64,000 nucleotides of DNA. Origin: an uncultured bacterium. Lineage in GTDB: Bacteria > Bacillota > Clostridia > Oscillospirales > Oscillospiraceae. This document shows positions 35,721 through 45,382 of the stretch, piece after piece. Position 1 is the first letter of the stretch, and each line of letters begins with the position of its first letter. Both the position numbers and the translations under genes were made by a program. The notes beneath the pieces are model-generated. The model was given only the letters and a program-made list of their open reading frames with translations. It did no database searches and was not told where the DNA came from. The DNA lies in the NCBI GenBank assembly GCA_947364395.1, contig CANASS010000003.1, forward strand, positions 30,969 to 94,968, given 5' to 3'.

Positions 35721-36917
35721 CTACAGCAGCTTGAGATAAATTTGCTCCAGCTCCCGGGCGTCCATCAGCACCGGCACCGGGTAGAGGGGGTTGGCCTCAC
35801 GGTGGGCGTGGCGGGCCAGGGCGGGGATGTCCTCCCGCCGCAGCTCCGGGATGACCGAGCCGATGCCGCACCGGGCCTTCAGCTCCTCCACCCCGCTGAT
35901 GAAGGCCAGGGCGGCAGTCTGTGTGTCCATGCCCGGCTCCGCCAGCCCCGCCGCCCGGGCCAGCTGGGCCAGCTGGGGGTGGATGGCCGGGCCGTAGGCC
36001 CGCAGCACCATGGGCAGGATGACGGCGTTGGCGTACCCGTGGGCCACGTTATACGCCCCGCCCAGGGAGTGGGCCAGGGCGTGGACGTAACCCACATAGG
36101 ACTTGGTGAAGGCGCACCCCGCCCGGAAAGAGGCGGTGAGCAGGGCCCGTCTGGCGGCGAGGTCGGAGCCGTCCCGGCAGGCCCGCTCCAGATTGCTGAA
36201 AATCAGCTCCACCGCCGCCAGGGCGTCCTCCCTGGTGTCCCTGGTGGTGGAGCGGCCTATGAAAGCCTCCACCGCGTGGGTCAGGGCGTCCATCCCCGTG
36301 GTGGCGGTGAGGCTGGGAGGCAGGGAGAGGGTCATCTCCGGGTCCAGCACGGCGTAGTCCGGGATCAGGGGGAAATCGCTGATGGCGTACTTGTGCCGGG
36401 TGTGGGCGTCGGTGACGACGGCGGCGATGGTGGTTTCGCTCCCCGTCCCGGCGGTGGTGGGGACGGCGGCCAGGGGCGGCAGGGGACGGCGGACCCGCAG
36501 CACCCCCGCCGCCTTGGACAGGGGCTTGCGGGGCAAAGCCGCCCGCACGCCCACCGCTTTGGCGCAGTCCAGGCTGGAGCCCCCGCCCACGCCGATGATG
36601 GCCCGGCAGCCCCCCTGGTGGTAGAGGGCCAGGGCCTCTTCCACTGTGTCCGTGGTGGGGTTGGGCGCCGTCCTGTCATAGACTGTACAGGCGATCCCTG
36701 CCGCCTCCAGCGCCCCCAGCAGCCGTCTGGTCCCCGGCAGCCCGACCACGCTGGGGCTGGTGACCAGCAATACGCTGTCACAGCCCCGGGCCCTCAGCCG
36801 CGAGGGCAGGCCGGCCACATCGGCCAGCTGTTCCGGCCTGCGGTAGGGGAGCAGGGGGATGGCCAGCCGGAAAGCCCCCTGGAACATCCTGCACCAGCAC
36901 CGCATCAAAGCGTTCAT
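35721..36917 (-). CDS. Iron-containing alcohol dehydrogenase
   Basis: 398 residues. Family III alcohol dehydrogenase with the NAD-binding motif GVGGGSSLDCAK, TTAGTGSE, and metal ligands in DALTHAVEAF and HALAHSLGGAYNVAHG. Substrate may be a short-chain alcohol/aldehyde or diol. ATG 36917 is preceded by GAGGGGGAAAG; the frame reaches 36944 but without a site. Single gene. Confidence 0.88.
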   Translation of the reverse strand: MNALMRCWCRMFQGAFRLAIPLLPYRRPEQLADVAGLPSRLRARGCDSVLLVTSPSVVGLPGTRRLLGALEAAGIACTVYDRTAPNPTTDTVEEALALYHQGGCRAIIGVGGGSSLDCAKAVGVRAALPRKPLSKAAGVLRVRRPLPPLAAVPTTAGTGSETTIAAVVTDAHTRHKYAISDFPLIPDYAVLDPEMTLSLPPSLTATTGMDALTHAVEAFIGRSTTRDTREDALAAVELIFSNLERACRDGSDLAARRALLTASFRAGCAFTKSYVGYVHALAHSLGGAYNVAHGYANAVILPMVLRAYGPAIHPQLAQLARAAGLAEPGMDTQTAALAFISGVEELKARCGIGSVIPELRREDIPALARHAHREANPLYPVPVLMDARELEQIYLKLL

Positions 36918-37047
36918 AACTTCTTTCCCCCTCGGACTGCCCATTTGCAGTTTGGTCCAGTATATCCCATTTCCTCCTCCTGCGCAAGAGATGGGGCGAA
37001 ACTGGAGACGGTTTTCCCGCTTGACGGCAAAAAGCCGTTTCTTCCCG

Positions 37048-37076
37048 TTGCCTCTTGGAGAAAAGGGTGCTATAAT
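37048..37076 (+). promoter_or_regulatory. Promoter of trkA-trkH
   Basis: -35 TTGCCT, 17-bp spacer, consensus -10 TATAAT. The leader to the TTG start is about 125 nt and does not look like a c-di-AMP (ydaO) riboswitch by eye. Confidence 0.65.
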
Positions 37077-37207
37077 GTGCCTGACTTATGCCCGCCCCCT
37101 GGGGGACGAGGGCTCTGCGGATTACATCATAGATGTGAGGGAGCCGCGCCATGGAGAGCCGGTTCGCCCGGGCCGTCCATTATAGAAATGAAACGAGTTG
37201 ATTTGAT

Positions 37208-38590
37208 TTGACCATTATCATCGCGGGAGGCGGCAAGGTGGGGGCAACCCTGGCCGAGCATCTGGCGGACGAGGGCCACAGCGTCACCATTGTGGATGTG
37301 TCCGGCGATACCCTGGACCGGCTGTCCAACCAGCTGGACGTGATGTGCCTGAAAGGAAACTGCGTCTCCCGGGAGGTGCTGCTGGAGGCGGGGGCCAAGG
37401 AGACCGACGTGCTCATCGCCGCCACCAACTCCGACGAAATCAACCTGCTGTGCTGCCACATCGGCCATCGGCTGGGGGTGCCCTATACCGTGGCCCGGGT
37501 GCGGGGCACCGAGTACGTCAGCGATCTGGACACCCTGAAGAGCGACTTCGGCATCACCATGCTCATCAACCCGGAGCTCACCGCCGCCATCGAGATCTCC
37601 CGGCTGCTGCGCTTCCCCTCCGCCGCCAATATCGACTCCTTTGCCCGGGGCCGGGTGGAGCTGGTGTCCTTCACCGTCCAGGAGGGGGACTTCCTGGCGG
37701 GCCGCACCCTGGCCTCCCTGTCCTCCAAGATCCAGGGCCTGCCCCTGCTGCTGTGCGCCGTGGAGCGGAAGGACGAGGTGTTCATCCCCAACGGCGCGTC
37801 CCTCATCAGCGCGGGGGACCGGGTGTCCGTGGCGGGCACCCCCAGCGGCATCCACCAGTTCTTCAAGCTGCTGGGCCGCCAGACCCACCGCATCCGAAAC
37901 GTGTTCATCATCGGCGGCGGGCGCATCGCCTTCTACCTGCTGGTCCAGCTGGAGCGGCTGGGCATGAGCTGCAAGGTGGTGGAGAGGGGAGAAGCCCGGT
38001 GCCGGGAGCTGGCGGAGGAATTTCCCCACTCCCTGGTCATCCACGGGGACGGCACCGACCCGGAGCTGCTCACCGAGGAGCGGATGGCCTCCAGCGACGC
38101 CTTTGTGGCCCTCACCGACCGGGACGAGGACAACCTCATCATTTCCCTCTACGCCCACCAGGCGGGGGTGCCCAAGGTGGTGGCCAAGTCCAGCAGGCAG
38201 AACTATACCGCCATCGCCCGGTCCGCCGGGGTGGAGTCGGTGGTGTCCCCCCAGCTGGCCACCGCCGGACTTATCCTGCGGTTCATCCGGGGCCTGCAAA
38301 ACTCCAAAGGCACGGTGATGAACGCCCTGTACCGCATTGCCGGGGGCAGGGCGGAGGCCATGGAGTTCATCGTATCTCCCGCCACCCGGCATCTGGGGGT
38401 GCCGCTGAAGGACCTGAGGCTGCGCAAGGGCGTATTGATTGCCGTCATTGTCCGGGGCAAGAAGGTCATCATCCCCGAGGGCTCCACCTGCCTGGAGGAA
38501 AAGGACGACGTCATCGTCATCGCCCGGGACAGCGGGATTCTGGACCTCAACGACATCTATGCCGACAGCGGGCTGGGGGCGGGGGGCTGA
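37208..38590 (+). CDS. trkA: TrkA potassium uptake regulatory subunit
   Basis: 460 residues with two RCK units, each a Rossmann NAD-binding domain (IIIAGGGKVGATLAEHL; NVFIIGGGRIAFYLLVQL) followed by a TrkA-C domain. It gates the TrkH channel on the cytoplasmic face in response to nucleotides. The start is TTG 37208, set by the family start TIIIAGGGKVG. A seven-codon frame (ATG 37188, MKRVDLI) ends on this TTG and could couple initiation, as no good ribosome site lies at the TTG itself. trkH follows 4 bp downstream. Confidence 0.9.
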   Translation: MTIIIAGGGKVGATLAEHLADEGHSVTIVDVSGDTLDRLSNQLDVMCLKGNCVSREVLLEAGAKETDVLIAATNSDEINLLCCHIGHRLGVPYTVARVRGTEYVSDLDTLKSDFGITMLINPELTAAIEISRLLRFPSAANIDSFARGRVELVSFTVQEGDFLAGRTLASLSSKIQGLPLLLCAVERKDEVFIPNGASLISAGDRVSVAGTPSGIHQFFKLLGRQTHRIRNVFIIGGGRIAFYLLVQLERLGMSCKVVERGEARCRELAEEFPHSLVIHGDGTDPELLTEERMASSDAFVALTDRDEDNLIISLYAHQAGVPKVVAKSSRQNYTAIARSAGVESVVSPQLATAGLILRFIRGLQNSKGTVMNALYRIAGGRAEAMEFIVSPATRHLGVPLKDLRLRKGVLIAVIVRGKKVIIPEGSTCLEEKDDVIVIARDSGILDLNDIYADSGLGAGG

Positions 38591-38594
38591 GCGG

Positions 38595-40034
38595 ATGAAT
38601 TTCAAACTGGTGCTGCGCATCACCGGCTTTACCCTGTTCATCGAGGCGGCGGCCATGCTGCTGCCCATGGCGGTGGCCATGCTCTACGGGGAGAGCCCGA
38701 TCCCGTTTCTGAGCGCCATTCTCATCATTCTGGCGGCCGCCGCCGCGCCGGTGTTCTTCTTCAAGCCCAAGCCGGACTTCTTTGCCCGGGAAGGGTTTTT
38801 CACCGTAGGGCTCATCTGGGTGCTGTTCGGGGTGTTCGGGGCGCTGCCCTTCTGGTTCTCCGGCCAGTTCGGACCCTTCATTGACTGCTTTTTTGAGACC
38901 ATCTCCGGCTTTACTACCACGGGAGCCACCATTCTCACCGCCATCGAGGGACTGCCCATGGGCCTGCTGTTCTGGCGGTCCTTCACCCACTGGCTGGGAG
39001 GGATGGGAGTGCTCATCCTCACCGCCGCCCTGCTGCCTTTTCTGGGCATCAGCTCCAATTTCCTCATCCGGGCGGAGAGCCCCGGGCCGGTGAAGAGCAA
39101 GCTGGTGCCCCGGGCCTCCCAGTCCTCCAAGATTTTGTACGCCATCTACCTGGCCTTGACGGCGCTGGAGGTGCTGCTGCTGCGCCTGGCGGGGATGAAC
39201 TGGTATGACGCCGTCACCCACGCCATGTCCACGGCGGGCACCGGCGGGTTCTCCGACCGGAACGCCTCGGTGGGGGCCTTCGGCAGTCCCGCTGTCGAGA
39301 TCATCATCACGGTGTTCATGCTGCTGTTCTCCATCAACTTCTCCGTTTATTTCCTGCTGCTCACCGGCAAGGTGCGGCAGGCGCTGAAAAGCGATGAGCT
39401 GCGGTTTTTCCTCATCATGGTGGCGGTGTCCACCGCCGCCATTGCCTGGAACATCCGGGACGTGTACGATACCGTGGGGGATTGTGTCCGCTATGCCGCC
39501 TTTCAGGTGTCGTCCATTGTGTCCACCACAGGCTTTTCCTCCGACAACTACGACCTGTGGCCGGAGTTCTCTAAAATGCTGTTGGTGGTGCTCACGTTCA
39601 TCGGGGCCTGCGGCGGGTCCACCGGCGGCGGCATCAAGTGCGGGCGTATTCTGATCCTTCTCCGATCCGCCGGCCGGGAGGTGCGCTCCATCGTCCACCC
39701 CCGGGCGGTGTCTGTGGTCCGGCTGGATGGCGCCGCGGTGAGCGAGAGCGCTGTGCGCACCGCCCAGTGCTATTTTATCGCCAACCTGTTTCTGGTGTTC
39801 GGCATGGCCATTGTGGTGGGGCTGGATAACTTGTCCTTCGGCACCACCCTGACGGCGGTGATCACCTGCATCAGCAACGTAGGCCCCGGCTTGGAGCTGG
39901 TGGGCCCGGCGGGGAATTTCTCTGCTTTCTCGGTGTTGAGCAAGCTGGTGCTGTCCTTTGCCATGATCCTGGGACGGCTGGAGATGTTTCCCATCCTGGT
40001 GCTGTTCAGCGGCAGCGCCTGGAAGCGGTCTTAA
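38595..40034 (+). CDS. trkH: TrkH potassium channel subunit
   Basis: 479 residues with about ten membrane segments in four M1-P-M2 repeats. Pore-loop filter glycines are visible in GFTTTGAT, STAGTGGF, VSTTGFSS and SNVGPGL. Forms the K+ pathway with TrkA as gating ring. ATG 38595 with GAGCGG upstream, 4 bp after trkA; earlier in-frame codons lie inside trkA. Confidence 0.92.
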   Translation: MNFKLVLRITGFTLFIEAAAMLLPMAVAMLYGESPIPFLSAILIILAAAAAPVFFFKPKPDFFAREGFFTVGLIWVLFGVFGALPFWFSGQFGPFIDCFFETISGFTTTGATILTAIEGLPMGLLFWRSFTHWLGGMGVLILTAALLPFLGISSNFLIRAESPGPVKSKLVPRASQSSKILYAIYLALTALEVLLLRLAGMNWYDAVTHAMSTAGTGGFSDRNASVGAFGSPAVEIIITVFMLLFSINFSVYFLLLTGKVRQALKSDELRFFLIMVAVSTAAIAWNIRDVYDTVGDCVRYAAFQVSSIVSTTGFSSDNYDLWPEFSKMLLVVLTFIGACGGSTGGGIKCGRILILLRSAGREVRSIVHPRAVSVVRLDGAAVSESAVRTAQCYFIANLFLVFGMAIVVGLDNLSFGTTLTAVITCISNVGPGLELVGPAGNFSAFSVLSKLVLSFAMILGRLEMFPILVLFSGSAWKRS

Positions 40035-40103
40035 GCGCATATGCGGTCCCTCCCCTGCGGCGGAGGGGCCGCAAAAATTTTTCGGGAATTTGAGAAAAAG
40101 GTG

Positions 40104-40132
40104 TTGACAAATCCAATGGCATTTGGTATTAT
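40104..40132 (+). promoter_or_regulatory. Promoter upstream of truncated tRNA copies
   Basis: -35 TTGACA (40104-40109), 17-bp spacer, -10 TATTAT (40127-40132). It points into the two tRNA-Ala fragments, with no full gene until 40459. Confidence 0.7.
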
Positions 40133-40173
40133 TTATCTTGCGCTGAGGGCAACGCAGTAAAACAAGTGAATAC

Positions 40174-40195
40174 GGGGGTATAGCTCAGCTGGGAG
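40174..40195 (+). pseudogene. Truncated tRNA-Ala 5' end, copy 1
   Basis: The first 22 bases match the full tRNA-Ala gene at 40459 exactly (acceptor 5' strand plus most of the D arm), then the sequence diverges (GGCACATC). No anticodon or T arm follows. Confidence 0.75.
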
Positions 40196-40288
40196 GGCAC
40201 ATCATCCGGTGAGCAACACCAAAGCAAAACAGCAAAAAAAGTAATGACAAATCTGAAAACCGTTGAAAATCAAGGTGTTTCAGCACAT

Positions 40289-40310
40289 GGGGGTATAGCT
40301 CAGCTGGGAG
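40289..40310 (+). pseudogene. Truncated tRNA-Ala 5' end, copy 2
   Basis: Second exact copy of the first 22 bases of tRNA-Ala, diverging at CACACGTC. It starts 115 bases after copy 1 and 170 before the complete gene. Confidence 0.75.
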
Positions 40311-40366
40311 CACACGTCACCAGTGAAACGACCCCGAATTTGTTCCAAAAGCTCGAAAATTAGTAG

Positions 40367-40395
40367 TTGACAACTTGCGAGAAATGTTCTATAAT
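40367..40395 (+). promoter_or_regulatory. Consensus promoter of tRNA-Ala
   Basis: Perfect -35 TTGACA and -10 TATAAT with a 17-bp spacer, about 64 bp before the tRNA. Confidence 0.85.
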
Positions 40396-40458
40396 TTGCC
40401 ATGTTGATTGAAGAATCAGCGGGTAACAGTCTAAGAAAGTTCTGGAAAAAGTTCATAT

Positions 40459-40533
<75 letters not shown>

Positions 40534-40534
<1 letters not shown>

Positions 40535-40575
40535 ATTCGACCAAAAAAGCCATGGCTTTTTTGGTCGAATTTTTA
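40534..40575 (+). terminator. Terminator after tRNA-Ala (long perfect palindrome)
   Basis: 38-bp perfect palindrome, left arm AATTCGACCAAAAAAGCCA, followed by TTTT. It begins with the last base of the tRNA. Confidence 0.85.
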
Positions 40576-40610
40576 TAAAAAACTGAGGAATCGGATACCT
40601 GCACAAAAAG

Positions 40611-40642
40611 GCCCAGAGCATACTCCAAAGTATGCTCTGGGC
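40611..40642 (-). terminator. Terminator of the Mn catalase gene
   Basis: Perfect 14-bp stem GCCCAGAGCATACT / AGTATGCTCTGGGC, loop of 4; on the minus strand followed by CTTTTTG. The 140 bp between it and the gene holds no supported feature. Confidence 0.75.
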
Positions 40643-40785
40643 GCTCTTATTGGGTCAGCTGTGGCACTGCTTGCAGGCTGCGTTTTCGGCATAGGGGCGT
40701 ATATGCGGGATAGTGGATGTTTCATTATAAAAGCAGCCGACTTCAGGATCATGACAAAAACATGATTCCGGAGCCGGCCACCTTG

Positions 40786-41451
40786 TCATTTCGAAAATTT
40801 GGGGGCGTTCACATCGTTCCCAGTGAAAGCGTTGGGGCCGGGATTGGACATGGAGAAGTACATCTTCGCCGCCTTAGTCGTGCCAAAGTCCCGATTGGAG
40901 CCGGTGTCCTGCACTTCGTTGAACGCGTCCCGGAACATCTGGTTGTGGGCCTCCTCCCGGTTGAGAAGAAAATCGATGGTTGCCCGTACCTTCTTGTCAT
41001 CAATCTGGCGGTACAGGTACTCGTACACCACCTTGGCCCGCTGTTCGGAGGCGATGTTGCTGAGCAGATCGGCGCATAGGTCGCCAGTGACGGTCACATA
41101 GTCTCCCGTCCAGGAATAGCCGGAGGCATTGATGAGCCCTGGGTTCAGGCCAAGCAGGACATGGGTCTGGATCTCGCCCGCCTTGACCTGGTCTGCATCC
41201 ACATCGTGGCCGTTGAGTAGGTTGATGGTCTGAGCCACCATTTCCATATGGCCCAGCTCTTCCGCCGCGATATCCAGAAATAAATCCTTAATCTTCTGAT
41301 CCTTGATACGGAAAGACTGGGACATATACTGCATGGCGGCTTTCAGTTCGCCGTTTCCGCCGCCCAGCTGCTCCTGAAGCAAAGCGGCATACTGGGGGTT
41401 GGGACGCTCCACACCCACGGGATGGAACAGTGCTTTTTCGTGTTTGAACAT
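40786..41451 (-). CDS. Manganese catalase family protein
   Basis: 221 residues, ferritin-like four-helix protein of the Mn catalase / CotJC family that breaks down hydrogen peroxide at a dimanganese centre. Probable ligands: Glu in NGELKAAMQYM, Glu and His in AAEELGHMEM, Glu in ASEQRAKVVYEYL and Glu/His in NREEAHNQMF. ATG 41451 is set by GGAGG 8 bases upstream (family start FKHEKALFHPV); the frame to 41529 is rejected. Shorter than large Mn catalases, like the spore-coat type. Confidence 0.88.
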   Translation of the reverse strand: MFKHEKALFHPVGVERPNPQYAALLQEQLGGGNGELKAAMQYMSQSFRIKDQKIKDLFLDIAAEELGHMEMVAQTINLLNGHDVDADQVKAGEIQTHVLLGLNPGLINASGYSWTGDYVTVTGDLCADLLSNIASEQRAKVVYEYLYRQIDDKKVRATIDFLLNREEAHNQMFRDAFNEVQDTGSNRDFGTTKAAKMYFSMSNPGPNAFTGNDVNAPKFSK

Positions 41452-41576
41452 GGCAATACCTCCTCGTTTGTTTGTAGTTTTCCAACATTGGAGGAAAGTA
41501 TGCCGGGAACTGTGGTTTACGCACCGCACTTTCTCCCTTCTCCTGCCATAAAATAGGCGGAAGGAGGGATTTCTTT

Positions 41577-42464
41577 ATGGAATGTCAGAACTGTCCCATT
41601 GGCCAAACCGCGCCCCACAGCTTTCCGCCCCAGCACCAAGACCAGCAGCCCGGTCTGGAATGTCAGATGAACCCACGCCCCATCTCAGAGTGCGCTCCGA
41701 CCGGCCCAAAGCTCGCCAACCGCGTGGCCCTCATTACTGGCGGGGACAGCGGCATTGGACGGGCGGTGGCCTACGCTATCGCGAAAGAAGGGGCAAAAGT
41801 GTCCATCGCCTACTACGATGAAGATCGGGATGCCCAGGAGACCGCCGAACACATTCGCCAGTTGGGCGGCGAATGCCTGCTCCTGCGGGGCGATCTGAAA
41901 GATCCGGCATTCGCCAAGCGCTGTGTGGAGCAGACGGTGGAGCACTTCGGTACACTGGACATTCTGATTAACAACCACGCCGTCCAGTTCATCCGGCGGA
42001 GCATCCTGGATATTACCCGGGAACAGCTCTCCCTGGTGTTTCAGAACAATGTGTACTCCTTCTTCTATCTGATTCAAGCCGCTCTGCCCCACCTCCACCC
42101 TGGAAGCTCCATCATCAACACCACCTCCGTCACCGCCTACCAGGGTCATAAGGATCTCATCGACTACAGCGCCACCAAAGGCGCCATCGTGTCCCTCACC
42201 CGTTCCCTGGCACTGTCCCTGGTGGATCAGGGCATCCGGGTAAATGCCGTAGCCCCAGGCCCCATCTGGACGCCACTGATTCCCGCGTCCTTCTCGGCGG
42301 AGGAGGTGCGCACCTTCGGCTCCAGCACCTCCAAGGTGCCCATGCTCCGGGCGGGCCAGCCCTGCGAGGTGGCCCCCTGCTATGTCTTCCTGGCCTCGGA
42401 CGATTCCAGCTACATGACCGGGCAGGTGCTCCACCCCAACGGCGGCACCATTGTGGGCTCTTAA
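41577..42464 (+). CDS. SDR-family NAD(P)-dependent oxidoreductase
   Basis: 295 residues, classical-type short-chain dehydrogenase with an N-terminal extension (about 45 residues, CQNCPIGQTAP) as in the YhdF/YghA stress-linked group. Cofactor loop TGGDSGIGRA, NNHAVQ in place of NNAG, catalytic YSATK. Divergent from the Mn catalase gene across ~125 bp, and such pairs are frequent in Clostridia, suggesting an oxidative or general stress set. Substrate unknown. Confidence 0.87.
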   Translation: MECQNCPIGQTAPHSFPPQHQDQQPGLECQMNPRPISECAPTGPKLANRVALITGGDSGIGRAVAYAIAKEGAKVSIAYYDEDRDAQETAEHIRQLGGECLLLRGDLKDPAFAKRCVEQTVEHFGTLDILINNHAVQFIRRSILDITREQLSLVFQNNVYSFFYLIQAALPHLHPGSSIINTTSVTAYQGHKDLIDYSATKGAIVSLTRSLALSLVDQGIRVNAVAPGPIWTPLIPASFSAEEVRTFGSSTSKVPMLRAGQPCEVAPCYVFLASDDSSYMTGQVLHPNGGTIVGS

Positions 42465-42544
42465 ATATTTGTCCGCCGGACCGCAAATACTGAAACAATC
42501 AAACCATCAGGGCCGCGGCTTAGCGGTCCCGGAAAGGAACACAA

Positions 42545-44545
42545 ATGAGCAACCGTCTGAGCACGGAACGTTCCCCATACCTTCTCCAGCATGCAGAAAA
42601 CCCAGTGGACTGGCGTCCCTGGGGACCGGAGGTCTTTGAGGAGGCAAAGCGCACCGACAAACCGGTTCTCCTGAGCATTGGCTACTCCACCTGCCACTGG
42701 TGCCACGTCATGGCCCATGAGTCTTTCGAGGACGAGACGGTGGCACAGGCCGTCAACGCCGCCTTCCTCCCCGTCAAGGTGGACCGGGAGGAGCGGCCCG
42801 ATGTGGACGCGGTGTATATGGCGGCATGTCTGGCCATGAACGGCTCCGGCGGCTGGCCTTTGACCGTGCTACTGACTCCGGACCAAAAGCCCTTCTGGGC
42901 AGGCACCTATTTGCCAAAGGACCAACTCCTGCACCTGCTTAGAAAGGCGGCCCGCCTATGGCGGGAAGATCGGGCGGGAGTGCTGGTCACCGGGGACACC
43001 CTCACCGCCCATTTGCAGCAGGAGGGGCAGGCCCGCCCCGGCACACCCAGCCGGGAACTCGTCCGGCAGGCGGTTAGCCAGTTTGCCCAGAGTTACGATG
43101 AGCTGTGGGGCGGCTTTGGCGCCGCACCCAAGTTTCCCACGCCCCATAATCTGATCTTCCTGTTGCGTTATGCCCAACTCGCCAAGGAGGAACACGCACG
43201 GGAAATGGCCCTGCACACTCTAAACAACATGTATCGGGGTGGGCTGTTCGACCATGTGGGCGGTGGATTTTCCCGATACTCCACCGATCAGCACTGGCTG
43301 GTCCCCCATTTTGAAAAGATGCTCTATGATAACGCTCTGCTGGCCCTGGCTTATACAGAGGCGTTTCAGCATACCCGCTGCCCCATCTACGGGAAAATCA
43401 CCCGCCGCACGCTGGACTACGTGCTGCGGGAGTTGTCCGGCCCCCAGGGCGGCTTCTGCTGCGGGCAGGACGCGGACAGCGACGGTGTGGAGGGAAAGTA
43501 TTACGCGCTGACCCCCGATGAGCTGGCTCAAGCGCTGGGCGGCGTGGACGGATTGCGCTTCTGTCAATGGTACGGCATCACCCCAGAGGGCAACTTTGAG
43601 GGCAAAAGCATCCCGAACCTGCTGGGCCAATCCCAGTTTGATCAGGATCCGGAGGATATGGCGGCGCTGAGGGAACAAGTGTACGCTTACCGCCTGAGCC
43701 GGACAGCGCTCCACCGGGACGACAAGGTGCTCACTGCCTGGAACGGGCTGGCAATGGCGGCGTTGGCCCGGGCAGGGTTGGTGCTGGACGAACCCTGGTA
43801 TCTGGACGCCGCCCGCCAGACGGCGGAGTTCCTTGCGGAAAAGCTTACCACCTCAGATGGCCGATTGCTGGCCCGCTGGCGGGACGGGGATGCCGCCCAT
43901 CCGGGTAAGCTGGATGACTACGCCTTTCTTGCCTATGGACTGCTGGAGCTGTACAGCGCCACCTTCGATGCATCGTATCTCACCCGCGCTGTGGGACTGG
44001 CCGACTGCCTGCTGAAACTCTTTTTCGACGGAGAGCGCGGCGGCTTTTACCCCTACACCTCCAATGGAGAACAGCTGCTGACCCGGACGAAAGAGGCATA
44101 CGATGGGGCCATGCCGTCCGGTAACTCTATAGCGGCGCTGGTACTCTTCCGGCTGTCCAGGCTCACCGGGGAAATGCGCTGGCGGGAGGCGGCGGATCTC
44201 CAGCTGTCCTGGCTGGCGGGGGCGGCAGAAGGATATCCCGCCGGGCACAGCTTCGCTATGCTGGCCTGTTTGGAGGAGCTGTGGCCAACCGCAGAGCTGG
44301 TGATAACCGCTCAGAAGCCGCCAGAAGAATTGCGGGGCTTCCTTCGGGAAGCTCCCCGCCTGGGGCTAACGGTTTTGGTCAAAACGCAGGAAAATGCCGG
44401 AACGCTGGCCGCCCTGGCCCCGTTTACCAAGGATTATCCCATTCCGGCACAGGGAGCACAGTATTACTTGTGCCAGGGCGGGGCCTGCGCTCAGCCGGTG
44501 GACAGCATACCAGAGTTAAAGATTTTTTCGGAGCAGAACCGCTGA
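42545..44545 (+). CDS. Thioredoxin-domain protein, DUF255/YyaL family
   Basis: 666 residues, normal length for this family. The N-terminal thioredoxin-like domain (about 1-160) has CHWCHVM as its CxxC site and the family start [15 protein letters not shown]; the rest is an (alpha/alpha)6 barrel like glycosyl hydrolases/epimerases. Function is not established. RBS GGAAAGG before ATG. Third gene of the stress-like cargo set. Confidence 0.88.
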   Translation: MSNRLSTERSPYLLQHAENPVDWRPWGPEVFEEAKRTDKPVLLSIGYSTCHWCHVMAHESFEDETVAQAVNAAFLPVKVDREERPDVDAVYMAACLAMNGSGGWPLTVLLTPDQKPFWAGTYLPKDQLLHLLRKAARLWREDRAGVLVTGDTLTAHLQQEGQARPGTPSRELVRQAVSQFAQSYDELWGGFGAAPKFPTPHNLIFLLRYAQLAKEEHAREMALHTLNNMYRGGLFDHVGGGFSRYSTDQHWLVPHFEKMLYDNALLALAYTEAFQHTRCPIYGKITRRTLDYVLRELSGPQGGFCCGQDADSDGVEGKYYALTPDELAQALGGVDGLRFCQWYGITPEGNFEGKSIPNLLGQSQFDQDPEDMAALREQVYAYRLSRTALHRDDKVLTAWNGLAMAALARAGLVLDEPWYLDAARQTAEFLAEKLTTSDGRLLARWRDGDAAHPGKLDDYAFLAYGLLELYSATFDASYLTRAVGLADCLLKLFFDGERGGFYPYTSNGEQLLTRTKEAYDGAMPSGNSIAALVLFRLSRLTGEMRWREAADLQLSWLAGAAEGYPAGHSFAMLACLEELWPTAELVITAQKPPEELRGFLREAPRLGLTVLVKTQENAGTLAALAPFTKDYPIPAQGAQYYLCQGGACAQPVDSIPELKIFSEQNR

Positions 44546-44563
44546 ACCACGAAACCACTTTGT

Positions 44564-44607
44564 GAGCAAATAAAAACCACCCCGTATGAGGTGGTTTTTA
44601 TTTGCTC
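44564..44607. terminator. Bidirectional terminator
   Basis: Perfect 18-bp stem GAGCAAATAAAAACCACC / GGTGGTTTTTATTTGCTC between the DUF255 gene (plus) and a small minus-strand gene. Confidence 0.85.
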
Positions 44608-44608
44608 A

Positions 44609-44782
44609 TCAGTCATCGCCGCGCAGAAGGTTCTGCGCATAGTCCTTCAAGCTGGCAAAGGAATTGACACTGTCGGACCGGGTGCTGATCTGTTCCCTGG
44701 CGTAGTCCGGGAGGGTATCGAAATAGTGTCTGGCTTCCGGCTCGCTGCGCAGCAGGGCATTTAAATCCGAATAGTGCTGCAT
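44609..44782 (-). CDS. Small conserved hypothetical protein
   Basis: 57 residues, starting MQHYSDLNALLRSEPEA and ending LRGDD, rich in acidic and aromatic residues with no membrane segment. GAGGTGAT lies 7 bases before ATG and a strong terminator follows directly, so it is a proper small gene. It resembles short proteins often annotated as hypothetical in Oscillospiraceae (pattern YFDTLPDYAREQI). Function unknown. Confidence 0.7.
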   Translation of the reverse strand: MQHYSDLNALLRSEPEARHYFDTLPDYAREQISTRSDSVNSFASLKDYAQNLLRGDD

Positions 44783-44934
44783 TGACAAATCACCTCAAAC
44801 ATATGGTTTGCGGACTATGGGGAAAGTATGCAGGCTATGGTAAAGCGAGAACCACCTTTCAGAATTTTTTGGATAGACAGCTTTCCTGTGCCGTGTTATT
44901 CTATTAAGGTAATCTACCAGTGGGGGGATAGCAG

Positions 44935-45222
44935 ATGGATAGACATACGATCAAGGACTTAACGCTAATGCTGATGTACCTCACATCCTGGGAGGAGAGC
45001 CTCGTTCCGGGCATTCGGAAAAAGCCTGACCGAGCCGGGATATATCCGAAAGCCCGTCTGTGTTGGAAGGGATATGATTTTGACATTCTGAATGAGCTGA
45101 CAGACGAAGGGTTGGTCAACGCCGGAGGCCGAAGCAAATCCGCGTCTTTCAACGCCGAAGGTGAAGCAAAAGCACTCGAGCTTTTGAACGCATATGGAAT
45201 TGAAATTGATACATCTGAGTGA
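44935..45222 (+). CDS. DUF6429-like small protein
   Basis: 95 residues: a winged-helix-like pattern (TLMLMYLTSWEE, KGYDFDILNELTDEGLV, AEGEAKALELLNAYGI) as in DUF6429 proteins. ATG follows GGGGGGATAGC. Possibly a small DNA-binding protein. It begins a run of lower-GC genes extending to about 46.3 kb. Confidence 0.7.
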   Translation: MDRHTIKDLTLMLMYLTSWEESLVPGIRKKPDRAGIYPKARLCWKGYDFDILNELTDEGLVNAGGRSKSASFNAEGEAKALELLNAYGIEIDTSE

Positions 45223-45235
45223 CAGAGGTGCAGAC

Positions 45236-45382
45236 ATGGTCAAATCGGTTTTTATCGACTACATGGGTACCATCGTGGATGAACACAGTCCGGAGATGGC
45301 GGAAATTGTCCGCCGCATCTGTAAAGACAGCAATATCCATGACCCTATGGTCCTATGTTTGGGGTTGGGAGTGTTACGATGA
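45236..45382 (+). pseudogene. Truncated HAD-family hydrolase N-terminus
   Basis: 48 residues reading MVKSVFIDYMGTIVDEHSPE, the HAD motif I region (D-Y-M-G-T), followed by a few helical residues and then a stop. A frame change near 45340 would continue into WSYVWGWECYDE, so the gene looks cut and frameshifted. Its stop overlaps the start of the esterase gene (ATGA), so it may now serve only as a leader for coupled translation. Confidence 0.65.

Noticed and set aside
37077..37207. Possible c-di-AMP riboswitch before trkA
   Set aside because: The leader is only about 125 nt and shows none of the conserved ydaO-type pieces by eye. A covariance search would settle it.
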